Below, piece after piece: positions 33,001 to 45,365 of a stretch of 64,000 nucleotides of DNA. Made by a program: the position numbers and the translations under genes. This DNA is from Ciona intestinalis (taxonomy: Eukaryota > Chordata > Ascidiacea > Phlebobranchia > Cionidae): NCBI RefSeq assembly GCF_000224145.3, contig NW_004190493.2, forward strand, positions 23,503 to 87,502, given 5' to 3'. Numbering within the stretch: position 1 is the first letter of the stretch; every line of letters starts with the position of its first letter. The notes under the pieces were generated by a model that saw only the letters and a list, made by a program, of their open reading frames with translations, did no database searches and had not been told where the DNA came from.

Positions 33001-36000
33001 CAGTTTGAACCTAGTTATGTTTACACTACATCAACCTAAAAGTTTATAAGTTTCATAAAGTGAAAACATGCACTGTATCTGTTTGTGATGGTAACTAATC
33101 TTAGCATTTTAAATGTTACAGTTCCCCATCAGGCAGTATGAACCTTGTACTTCGTAGTCGAGTTCAACTAAACGAGATGTTACCTGATCCACACATTGCT
33201 ATTGTCATGCAGCTTGAATATGTGCTAGCAGTTCCTCACAGTGGATATGGGAACGTCACAGGTAACAACACTTTATTGCAGCGGACGATTTTTAATTTTT
33301 TTGTTTAAATTTTGTTCTTAGTTTGCAGTGTTTAGTTTAGTTTAAAATATTGTGCATAAAAAATGATGCAGTTATTTTATATTATTTATCCACCACTGCC
33401 AAATTCTATTTTCTAATTATTTAATATATTCATAAAGTACATGACATACTTTTGCTTTAAATTTGAAAGTTTTATTTATCATATCCACTTCATCACTCAC
33501 TCTGTCAATTCACCCCCAGGTTCAATGTCATCATTAAGATCGCAACCAGTGACTGTGATGTTACGATGGGCGGCGTGGTGTCCATACACCATGCAACGTT
33601 TACCTCAAGAACCAATCACAGTGGTTTTAAAGGTAGTTTATTTTGATGGCGACTTAAGAAGACTTTGCTCGAAATTTATTGATATTTGTGTTTTTAGGGA
33701 GGAATGTCGTCCAATCCTGATAAACTCTACTTTTACAAACTGATAAAAAATGAGGAAGGTGAAGTAAAGAATGGAAGTGTTAAGTAAGAGTTGTTGTTTA
33801 CAATATAATAGAATTATCAACATTTGATTTGATTTGCAGCTTACCTTTATTTCATTTAATGAATATTGTTGTGCTTTGTTTACTTGGGAGTTAATGCTAG
33901 AATAAATTAAATAGAAAGTAACACTCAAATAATTTGAATCACTTTGGGTGGTAGACCTTATGTTTGTGACCCCTAAGAGTGTTGGTAAATTTCAATGTTC
34001 AACCACCTTTATGTAATGTTTCTGCCATCTTTCAGTTAGTTTTATTATTTGTACAAAAAAAAAATATTACATAAATATATAAATTGACTCTTTTAGTATA
34101 AAAATAATTTCTATTATAGTACACTACCTACAACCTATCTGCCATAACAAAACCATCAGCCGATCAGCGGAATATTATACTGTATATAAACTAATTTTGT
34201 ATTATTAAGATTCTGCTACTTGACGTCCGACGAACCACCTCAACCTTCTATTTCATCAAAATCAACGACCGTTTCACCAGAGATGAGGCCCAGCAAACAG
34301 AACCCACTTGAAAACAACTTTTCAGTTACACAGGTCCCGTTTATTTTTTTACTAAATAAACGTGTGAACTTGCGGCATGCTTGATTATTCAATGTTGCCG
34401 GTATCAAAATTTTGTTGAAGTGTTTAATATAAAGTAAAAACACTATATATATCTTGATGTATTTCTCTGGTACCATAGCTCTAGTTTCGCTGTTGCATTC
34501 ATAGTAAATAAAAATATCCTGTTGGTGTTTAATGCTGTTGCCCTTGGGGGGGTTGAAATTACCACAACAGCTACATAAAAGGTATTTTGTAAGCGGGCAC
34601 GAAGTACGACTGTTGTTGCCCTACCACGAAATGTGTAACTACACTCTACAATATTTACCACTTAATGTAAAACAGTAATCTATATTATATTATGTATGGC
34701 TTAACATTTCACATGAGTAATAAACTATCATTCACAGGATAACACATACAATGTAGAAATTACTCATTTGGAAGCAGAAGATCACGTTCATCCTGTTCAT
34801 GCTCCTCCTATACTTCCCATTGCTCAAAGGTATTCACTGCTTTATTGCCGCAGTCTTAGTTTGCGTTGTTCAACAAGCAAATTTGAGATGGCTAAAGTTT
34901 AAGACAACATAGCAATGACTTCAACTGTTAATCCTGAAATAGATGTAACTAGTGAACTAATACTTCAACCTGATATTTAATAAACTAAATCAAACATTGT
35001 TGGACCAAAAGATGATTATTTTGATTTTGGTTAATGACTTTTGAATTAGTAAAAAAAGTGTTGTAATAGTATTTCCTAATATTATCAATGATTCGTCACA
35101 AGTCTAGTAAATATTTTACTAAACATTTTACTTGACACTGCAATTCAAAACTGTTAAATAATATGAATTAACAACAGAACAATTGGTTGTTTAGGTTTAA
35201 AAAATTGTATGATTTTATTTTGTGCTTTAACTTGAGCTTTCCTTTAGACCAAGCTAGCCATTGGTAACTTCTTCCATATTCCTCAGTGTCCCCGCTTTAT
35301 CACGAGCATCATACGCTCGTCTTTATACATCCGGGTTCCCCGACATCATGGATAGGTCGAATTCTCCAGCTCAAGTTGTGGATGCAAGCGATCCCATGTT
35401 TCGTCCGGCCATCAATAATGACATCACTGATGTGCTGCAGGTTTAATTTTATTTTTAGTTATTCTAGATAAAAAAAACTAAACCCCACCATTGCCTGCTA
35501 ACCCTTTTACCTAGGGCAGGGTGTGTTTTTTTGTTTGCTGTAATCTACATGGGACAGTTTATATTATTTATATTTTTGTTTGCCACACGTTTATGGTCAA
35601 TTGAGAGGATTTAGATGCCGTTATTTTCCCCAGTATATTGCGCAAGTTGTGCAATTTTCATATTGTTTCTTTTGAAATATTTGTTTTGGTTTTAAGCATT
35701 GTATAATCTCAATCACCTTGTTGAAACAATATCTTCCATTCAATTGACAATCCCCATAAAATCACTTTGTCTAATATTACATAGTGAATAAGCCTGGTGC
35801 AGAGAGAATCTCACCTTTATAGACAAGAACACTGCTTGAATACAACCCAACAGTAATATGAGTGTTTACTGTTTATTTATACCAAACATTACTAATTACA
35901 GTCAATATTTCAAACAATTTTCTCATCTTCCAGACAAACGAGATCATCATCCAGTTCCTCGCATTTTCGCATCCTGTTCCCGCATCCTCTGAAGCTCCTC

Positions 36001-39000
36001 CTCCTCCGATCCACTCCATCTTCTTCTCCTTCCAGTTTTATCGCTTCCACCCAGTGAGCACACAGAGGATGTCGATCATCAGGAAGCCAGATATCGAGGG
36101 GAATCCTCAAGCTCCATGTGTCCTCCGGAAGATTGAGTCGGGAGAGAAGTTAGATGAAGGTAGGATCATCATAGATGTCAAAGATATAGATGAGAGTAAC
36201 TGAACATAAAATACACTAAAAGATATTTGGCTAACCCTTATCCGATTAAACCACGCACACTGTAAGGCAAATTATAGCAGTATAAATCTATATTTAAATT
36301 CATTTGGGTAAAATGTTTAAATAATAGTTTTAGTTTGCAGTACTAAGACTATTGAAAGGTGGAGTTATTTTCTGGCACATTACTCTTATTGTTTAAATTG
36401 TAGAGGAACCAATGTCAGTTGAGGCATCACATACCACATGCCTCAAATGTTTACATAATAAGCGAACACTAAATATAAGTGAAGCCAAACCACGGTCGTG
36501 TCGAAAAACATAAGATATCGATTTTATTTTCATAATTTTTCTTTTTAATTATAAATTAAAACAAAATTTTGTAAATTATGATTTCAGGACGACCTGGTCT
36601 TGAAATTAAATATTATGTGGATCCCGTTCACATGAAACCTGGGGATAATGCAACCTTTCTTAAATATCTTTCCACACATAATCTACATGTTGATGTGTGG
36701 GACGGAGACTCACTGATGTTGCTTGGATCGCTCTCGGTTCCTCTCAAGGTTTGTCTTCACTTATACTTGCGTGGCTGGTCAAAGTCATGTCATGGACTTT
36801 TATTGCACGCTATGTGTGTGGTGGTGAATCATAAGTATGGTTTGTTATATACGATTGATTTGTTTATGATTCTCCTTTTGGATACTTCCATTACTTCAGT
36901 AGTAATCATTGGGTTGCTATAATGTTCAATGTCTTGTCCAAGAACATACATAATAGCAATGGCCAATGGTAACAGCATTATTGGTTTTACTCACTTTATC
37001 TGGTTACTAAAAGGTAAACACTGTAATACTGAACTATTAACACATTGACGGTCTATGCTACTCTACACGATATAACATTAAAAAGTCAAAGCAACACATC
37101 AAATGTTTCTGTGCAGCATCTAATGAGAGGAGGCAAACCTGCTGTGTGTGTAAACCATGAGTTGGATATTGTGCATTCGGAACATTCAGATGTTGCTCCA
37201 ACTTTCACTGGAGATTTAAATTCATCGGGAAGCGTTCGTCCACTTGGGTTGGTGAAGACACACAGAGGAAAACTACATTTGAGGCAAGACAACAGTCTGG
37301 TTACTGTCTTTTAGAATTTACAAAATAGGAAATCTAGTGGTTTTGTAAGTTTTTTGATCTTTGGAAATCAGTTGTTAAACATCAACGTTTTTGTCTAAAA
37401 TATTTAACACTTTACAGACTGGAAAATAAGCAAAGTCTGCAGAATGTTTCAAGTTAAATATAAATGAACCACAACTGATTGTTAAACTTAGTCGCTTCTT
37501 TATTTACGAGTTTTAGTTATCTCTCTATTTGTGATAAAGATAGGTAGATTACATCTGGCCCATATTGATGTGAGACTTTTATAAATACAAAGATAGAAAT
37601 ATCTGAACGAGGTTTCATATATGTAACATGGAATAAAAACATTTACTTCCTGTAGACTTGGAAACGTTGGATTTCCTTCTGAGAGCAAATCCTCGGTGTC
37701 GAGTGTTGTGAAGAAGAACCACTTGGTGGTAGCAGACTTAAGTGGATGTGGATTCCAAGGAGGAAGTCTTGCTTCTGCTCTTCAACAATCGAACATAAGT
37801 AAGTCAAGTTGTTAAGTGGGATGTTGTATAATCCACATTGTTATTTTTGTGTGAAATTAACAAACATTTTAACATTAAATTAAAAATTTAACTTTTTGAC
37901 TTTGTATGATATTTGTTACAATTTTAAAGTGTTTGTTAAAGTTTTTCAAAAAGTAGTATTTACATTTCCTAGATATTGAATCACAAAATTTTACAATCAT
38001 TTAATTGTTGATACAACTCACACAGATAGAAAATATGTGAACCGCTGTAAAGTGAAGAAACTCGCAGAATCTAATCAAGAATTATCGGAGTTGTTGCTCA
38101 TGAATGTAAAGAAGGATGATGCTTTGTAAGTTGTAATGGTTCCTTTTTTAATTCTGCCAAAATAATTTCAACATGCTCCGATCTTAATAAGTGCTGAATG
38201 TAGTAACCGACATCCAGGGGGCAAGCAAGCGTGGTCACACTTCAAAAAAGTCCTAAAACTAATTAAATCACAAAGGTTTAAATTCTTAAATTGCGAAATT
38301 CTTGATTCACATTGATTGTCCGTCAATACTTTTGTGTTTGTTTGATGCTGACTGCATAGTTTTGGTGCTTTGTTTAATTTAGTAATTTTTCATAAATAAA
38401 GCCAATAGTGCTAGAATGTTCTATTTGTTTCTCTTTTTTCAAGTAATTGTTTTAATTTACTATTTAGCTGTGACCTATAATGCACAAATTCCTGTGTTTA
38501 ACTTTTTAAACCAACATTTAAGTAAAATGTAATGTAATTGTATACTGTAGGCGGGTAACTAACTTGGACATCTATATATTATTTTTTATTTGTTTTAATG
38601 AAGAGGGAAAGAGAATACATCGGATGTGGAGCAAGATGCGGATCGGAAACGGAAGATTGCTCGAATGATCGCTGTGAGGAACATGGAGCAACCTCGGGAG
38701 GAAGGATCCATTATCAACAAACCATCCATCGGACAAAGAGCATTGGTAAGATTCAATTGTTTATAAAAAAAGGTTACAAAACATGCTGGTTGTTGGCACA
38801 ATAGCTTATTGTTTGCCTTGTAAATACACTATTTTGTCTGACTCAGTGGTTTAGGTGATTGCATCGTAACCAAATTGCACCAGTTTAACGGCGATATCGA
38901 TACTGATCAGGGTATATGTCTTTGGACAAGACAGTGAGACAATTGCTCCAACTTAGTGGTCATTAAAATGTTGTCTAAATTCTAAGCTATATCAAGGCAA

Positions 39001-42000
39001 AAATCATGCACAAAGTTGAGAAAAATATTATCGCTGTGGAAGACCTTTGTACATATAGTTTAATGTTTTTTGAAGAAAACAATATACATGTAACCAACAC
39101 AAACCTTGATTACGGTTTAATATACTGCTCTGCTTGTTTTTGGACACAAGTTTGACAATACTCAAAAAGTTAAGTATTTGTGCAGCAAAACAACCAGGAG
39201 AGATCATTAAAACAGCGTGACCTGCACACGGTCGCTACTTATCGATATCGACTAAAGTCCGAACACATCATGGAAATGCTGCTGCTCTCTATCACCACCA
39301 AGCACACAATACGTCCAACACTAGGTAGCGCTGAGTTCGTTGAGCTTCAACTTAAGAATCCCTTCAGTGTGCAACAGACCGTGACCATCGAGTGCGACAA
39401 CCCAGAGCTGAGGTATTTGAAAATAAGAATAAATATTAACTTAACGAATGTTGTTTATTCATGGCCAATACACTGTATGCTTGCTGCTATTGGATTTTTA
39501 TGCTTTTTTATGTGTAGTTCGATATTTTTGAATAATGTATTCAAAGTTATACAGGTTTTTAATTATTTTTAGCATTAAAATAAAGAAAAACTGTTAAGCT
39601 GTTACAGTGGCAGCTAGAATGCATTACCGACAAGACAGTCTTGTATATATTGTTCGTGGGTGCAGTGGTTAGCAAGCCGGCTATTTTCTAACCACCGGAG
39701 GATAAAGTAAGTTACATTTATTCATATTTTTTATTTTATACAGAGTAATAACTGATACAAGGGAGTGGAGATATTTCAAATCATTAGCTGGTCTACATAC
39801 ACCTGTGGAAGAAAATATGTTCAACTTTGACCCAAATACATCTTTACCTCAAGTATGTATTTGAATTCAGTAACAAAATATGGCTTACTAACAGCTGTTT
39901 CCAACTACACTTAATAAAAATAAAACCTATTTTGCTACACTTCAGGATTTAATTTTGAGGAGGCTACAAGCTATTTCTTTAGATTGTATCAAAGCATGTT
40001 TGTTTATGCGTTAAGTTTATTTATCTTTGGATGTCATGACAATTGGTGATTTAGACACCCCAACACATGCCATGCATGGTGACTTTATGTATTACCTTTC
40101 AAGCTTAACAATACTTATATTACCTAAATTATAATCTAATGTAATCAACACATTATCAGGTATTCCTCCGTCCAAAAGAAAAGGTTTACATTCCATTCCG
40201 TTACCAAGGATATGAAGCTGACCACACGGTGTCCCCGCAGGGAGCAGGACATCATTTCAAAGCAACCAAAACCTCACTTCAACCATCCAAACAACAAAAC
40301 AACCATGGCACTATTAAAGCTAAAATTATTAAGGTTTTCAAATGCTTATTTTAAGTAACTGTGCATGAATGAAAATATGTTGCATCAATCGATCTTTATA
40401 GATTTAATTTAAACCTTTAACATAAAGAGACAAAACTCTCTAATTATTTTTGTTTTTTTCTTGAACTTTCTTGAACTATAAAATAAGTGATTCATAAAAT
40501 CTTTTGATTCATACCTAACCATGGTTCACCAGTGTTATAGAAATAACATTTTCACAGGCAGTTTTGCGTACAATGGACGGTAGACCTCTCTCCGTGCTTC
40601 AGTTAAGCATCGACCCCCAGCCCCATGTAGTCGACCAAACCTTCAGATTCTACAATCCTGAACAAACTTTCATGAAGAAAAGGTTCCGACTTCCACCATT
40701 CAATGTTAACACAGGTAATGTTGTTGTTGGTTTCTTACAAAAATGATAAATTTATAACAAGTTTTTTATTTTTTTTTTTACCGAGTATTTGGGTGGTTCG
40801 TTAGTTGAGAACTAAGTTATTGTCATGTTTTTAATTGTTAAATTATATCATCCATATTTTTTTACAAAATCTTTTACAGAAGTCATAACCATAGCATGTG
40901 TGCTTTAAATGAATGAATATAATTTATTTATCTAACGAACCGGTACATTAACAGTAATATCACAGGTGTTTTGTTTCACACATCTAATGCCTGCTTACCA
41001 ACTATCACGCGTGTAGCAACCCATATTAAACTACTGATTTAGTGCAATTTCCGGTAAATGCGCCTTAGAACACACACAATGGTAGCAAAGCGGTGCTTAG
41101 AACCTGAATCCTCTGTGCTAACAGCAGGCACACCAACAACTATGCCACGACACCAAACAATTGTATGCGTGCAATTACTTATATGTTACATCCCTTTATT
41201 GTGTCTTAACCAAACTAAGTGCTTATTTAACACTTTTATACCATAAATAATTAAATATTTTCCTTAAACCTTCCTTAAACCAGACGAGCAGTTTCACGTC
41301 GTGTGTAGTGACCAGGAGATCGTGTGCCAAGCGAGGTCACTCAATCGTGACGAACCACGTGAGATTTTCATCAAAGCACCTTCAGGATCGTCACCGACTG
41401 TCCGTAGATTCTACCTCGCTATATACAAGTAATAATTCATCAGCCATACTTATCAGACGTTAAATAGGAATTAGTTGACTTCAATGGACTTTATTTTTAC
41501 GATATGAATGTTCTGTGATAATCTTTTCTTCTTTTATCATTTTAAGAAGATTACAATTTTATACAACTAGCATAATTTTATTGTTGTTTAATACTTAGCA
41601 ATTCAACTTTTTATACATTTTGTTTGGACATGATTTTTATATTTTTAAAATCTAACCGATGCTCTGGCTTTGTGGTTATAAGCACATTGAAATCTTTGAC
41701 AGCGACCCTTTCCTTGCGATTCCTGCTCAAATCTGGTCGTTCTACGTTCATGCTTTGCAACGTGTGGATGTTAACTGTGTGTTGGGACAAACAAGTCGTT
41801 TCTCCCTGGTTCTTCGTGGCACACAGACAGCGCGCATGGTGCAATGCTTTGCTTCTCATAAACAAGAGATGCAGGTAGTTTTATTACTCGTGCATGCGTG
41901 AATATGATGCGTCTTTTGAAAATGTAAAGTTAATTTTCTTATTAGACGCACAACGAACAAGGATATAACGAAATTACTGATTATCAATTTTTGATCAGCC

Positions 42001-44077
42001 TTTAATTTATGTCGGTTATCATAGTGTACTTGCACATACTGGGTAAAGCATTGTATAGTAATAACTCAGTGGCCACTAATATGTGGTCCAAGTTTCAAGT
42101 TCTGGTGTGTGTTGTCATGAATAAACCAGAAAATAATGAATAAACCATAACCAGCAAAACCACATAAGTAAAAACTTAAAAGCGACCACTAACTTAAGTG
42201 TATAAATCCACTTCATGTTATACGAAATACAACACCCATGTTATAACTTTTAAGTTAGCCAATTATGAAATAATTGAAAATTGTATCTCAGTATCTCTTC
42301 CATGCATGTATTGTAACATAAACTTAATATTTGCCTATGTCTATTTAATATTTGCTTTTTGACCAAATATATTCTATCCTTATATCACAGCTCGCCCCAG
42401 ATGAAGCTTTCCTTCTCCCAGCGAATGGTGTGCATGAGATAAACGTAGGTGTTCGAACCACAAGCACGACTAGAAGTAGCAAACATATGTACGTGAACGT
42501 GGTTGACACAGAATATCACCAACTCATAAGAACGTGGTTGGTTGCTGTGAAAACTAGAGAACCGATGATCACCAAGGTATGAAGTATATTATTTGGGTTT
42601 GCTGGTATAATTAAACCGTTACTGGTGCACAGTGGTGTTATTATGTGTGGGTGTGGGCGGGGTCTTATTGCGAAGCATGTTATAAGACCTGGGATTTAGA
42701 CCAGAGTTAGCTCATTATCGCTTTTATTTTTATTTTAATATTATTTTTTATTAAACACAAAGTAATATAAATACACCTGTATATTGTAATGCAGGAGTTT
42801 GACATCGAGTTACCAAGGTCTGGTGGAAAGGCTTGCAATAAAGTGATCTCTTACACAAACCCTTACCCCAACATTAAGAAGTTTCATCTGATGACGAGTC
42901 GGTCAGATCTTCTGCACTTTAGGGATGTGGAGATGGAGGTTTAAAATATTGTCGCATTTTAAGTTCAAAATAACATAATTTATAGTGGGGTGGGGGAATA
43001 TGGGACACCTTTCGTTCTATTTTCTCGTCCTAACTGGTAGTAAACAATGAAAAATCAATTAATTTTAAAACTTCATCTTTACGATTTTCATATACCGTTA
43101 AACACGAATAGAATATTTGCATATTATGTGCCAAAGATGTCCCTCCCCCTACTATGATATTATTGTTATTTGTCAATTTAAATACGGTAACGAATATCAG
43201 ATTAATTCAAACAACAAAAAGACGAAGCACGCAACGAAAAAAAGCAAAAATTTGCGAAATAGATTTAAATCTACACTTCACTCCATTAGTTTATCTTATC
43301 CAAATCTACTTTAGTTCCCACACAAGTTACAAAATTTACATTATAGTTTTCCGCCTCGTCAAGTCTGGCGACAATGACCACAAAAACGCATGCTCCAGTT
43401 TAATGGATGGAAATTAAAATAAAAACTTAGATTTTTTCTGTGGAATCGTAAATTGCTTGCCTGCAACCTGCTGCGTGGGATTTAAATCCCTAAGGTGCCA
43501 CACGTCACCAAATCGAGTTTGCAAGCGTGATTTTAAGTCTGTAATCAAGAACTCCCTTCGATTTTTAATTGCGCTGAAGCGTATTTAACTAATGCTTTCA
43601 TACACCGAAACACTGTTTAGAATTCGAGCTTTAAATATCCAGAGATATTGTTTGTTAATCTATTTTATTGTGTATGCGATTTTGTTAATATAGAGGGATA
43701 GGGGAGGATGGGACACCTTTAGCACATAGTATCTAAATATCCTGATTGTGTTTTAAATAATTAACAGCGGTCTATAGGCTTCTTGCGAATACGGTTTTAG
43801 ATTTCTCTGAATGTACTTGGTTTAATACCAAATGGGACGAAAGAATAAAACGGTGACCCATCTTACCCCGCCCCTCTATATTTTATGGTGTGTTTTTTTT
43901 TATAAATATTAAATTTGTGAAATGTTTCTACAGCTTGGACCTGGGGAAACCACTTCTATTGGTCTCCGATTTGCATCCGGTGTAAAGCAATCTGGAAAAT
44001 TTCCCGTCCATATTTTCATCAACGATGTCGACGACAAGAATGAGGAAACATTCCTTGTTAACGTTACTTATGTTTGA
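30058..44077 (+). CDS. NPHP4: Nephrocystin-4 orthologue
   Basis: Twenty-eight coding exons: 30058-30228, 30320-30463, 30945-31144, 31290-31348, 31638-31799, 32159-32352, 32498-32625, 33122-33261, 33520-33632, 33698-33783, 34210-34333, 34738-34829, 35287-35440, 35934-36159, 36588-36748, 37117-37283, 37656-37798, 38026-38125, 38604-38745, 39186-39412, 39744-39852, 40160-40333, 40558-40714, 41284-41428, 41703-41874, 42391-42576, 42795-42938, 43934-44077. All phases agree; 1387 residues against about 1426 in human. Matches to the human protein as I remember it run end to end: [90 protein letters not shown]4 is a scaffold of the ciliary transition zone, working with NPHP1 and RPGRIP1L. Intron 16 appears to use a GC donor. 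MITEs and SINEs sit in several introns. Confidence 0.97.
38855..38990 (+). mobile_element. Diverged SINE fragment in NPHP4 intron 19
   Basis: ATGTCTTTGGACAAGAC, AATTGCTCCAACTTAGTGGT and TGTTGTCTAAATT match the SINE body. Confidence 0.6.
39648..39728 (+). mobile_element. Internally deleted SINE in NPHP4 intron 20
   Basis: The head GTGCAGTGGTTAGCAAGCC joins directly to the tail AACCACCGGAGGATAAAGTA and ATTTATTCAT; the body is missing. Confidence 0.5.
40909..41152 (-). mobile_element. Old inverted SINE in NPHP4 intron 23
   Basis: A GAATGAATA tail, CACAGGTGTTTTGTTTCACA and CAACTATGCCACGACACC outline a decayed reversed copy. Confidence 0.5.
42983..43156. mobile_element. Short MITE in last NPHP4 intron (first of two)
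   Basis: GGTGGGGGAATATGGGACAC on the left and ATGTCCCTCCCCCTAC on the right, with the shared TCTATTTTCTCGTCC interior. Confidence 0.85.
43691..43880. mobile_element. Short MITE in last NPHP4 intron (second of two)
   Basis: GATAGGGGAGGATGGGACAC on the left and ACCCATCTTACCCCGCC on the right. Its interior (CACATAGTATCTAAATATCC) reads in the opposite orientation to the copy at 42983. Confidence 0.85.
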
Positions 44078-44797
44078 TATGATTCTATTTTGACGTCACA
44101 TAGGTGCTCATAAGAGCGTAGATACCACTGTATTTAGTTTGTCTTGAAATTCATATATTTTTATACCTTATAACACAATGTATTTCATATACAGTATATA
44201 TTTATACATGTAGTCTTCTGCGTAAATCGATAGTGCTTCTATAAATTGCTGCAATTAAAATCAAGAAAAACAGTTTTGGTTTTTACAAAATTTTCCAGAC
44301 TAATTGCGGTCGTTCGGTTTCGAGTATTTTTCGTGTTTCTTGTGCGGAGTCGCAGGTAACTCGATTTGTGCCGCGTACAATTGGAACTTGATTGCGATTT
44401 ACGATCATTCACACTCTGAACTAGGAGAGGCAATCAAATTCTAAAATTCCTACAGCAGACGCTAATCCCTAATTTTACGACTAATTGAAAAAGCGAAATG
44501 GTGAAACTTCTCAAATTAGACTCGACATTGGTTTTATGGACACAATGTGGCAGTAAGGAGCAAGTTAAATATAGGCGCCGCATTTTGTTGCTAAAATATA
44601 CGGCATATTTGCACAAAGGTACAGCTTTTATATATTGTATCTTTAGTCTAATTAAGTTTTGTTTACTCGCAAGAACGTGCCGATATGCTAGGTATACTAA
44701 TCCATATCCTTTATGCTCATCGTGAAAACCCAATAAGCATTTGAAAATGACTCTGGTTTTGAATATACCAGTAATGCTTTTAATTTTAGCCTGCATG
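44078..44797. other. 3' flank of NPHP4
   Basis: No recognised gene. ATTAAA at about 44256 is the best poly(A) candidate. The 142-codon minus frame at 44434-44862 overlaps a MITE and has no recognisable domain. Confidence 0.45.
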
Positions 44798-44990
44798 TAG
44801 TAGGGTGGGGGAAGACGGGACACCTTTACCTCTATTTTCTCGCCCCGTTTATTAGTAAACAAAAAACATTCAAGAAATGATAAAACTATTTGCCCATAAC
44901 TCCCATTGACTGTTAGTAATTGTTTAAAACACGATCAGGATATTTAGATATTATGTGCTAAAGGTGTCCCATATTCTCCCATCCTACTAT
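44798..44990. mobile_element. Short MITE copy
   Basis: GGTGGGGGAAGACGGGACAC on the left, GTGTCCCATATTCTCCCATC on the right. A decayed relative (CTCATTTGGTAATAAACAAA onward) follows at about 45225-45365, after a SINE head fragment at about 45120-45220. Confidence 0.85.
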
Positions 44991-45365
44991 AAAATTTCAC
45001 GCAAACAAATTAACGGGAACGAATCCATTTCTGAATAAAATAGAATTTCTTGGTTGGAATTTTAACTGCATCGGCCATAAAGTGTTCCAATAATAATATC
45101 CAAGACGCCTTGGTACAACAGTTATTGCGCCTGCTTCCAGCGGCTCCAGCTCATCAGAGAATTCAAGTATATACAAGAGTCAACGCTGCTATACCGCTAT
45201 GGGCGTGCATGTCTCTTTGCTCGTCTCATTTGGTAATAAACAAATATTTTTTACAGAATTATATGACCACATTCTCGCGACTCTAAAATATGATTGTTAA
45301 TTGTTAAAAACACGAACAGGAAATGTGGAATTTAGGTGCTCACGGTATCCCTAATTACACCGCTG

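Noticed and set aside
43440-43520. tRNA-like T-arm (GGGATTTAAATCCC)
   Set aside because: The palindromic arm is present but no acceptor stem or D arm fits; probably a SINE remnant or chance.
44434-44862. 142-codon minus-strand open frame
   Set aside because: Overlaps a MITE at its start and shows no recognisable domain or codon pattern.
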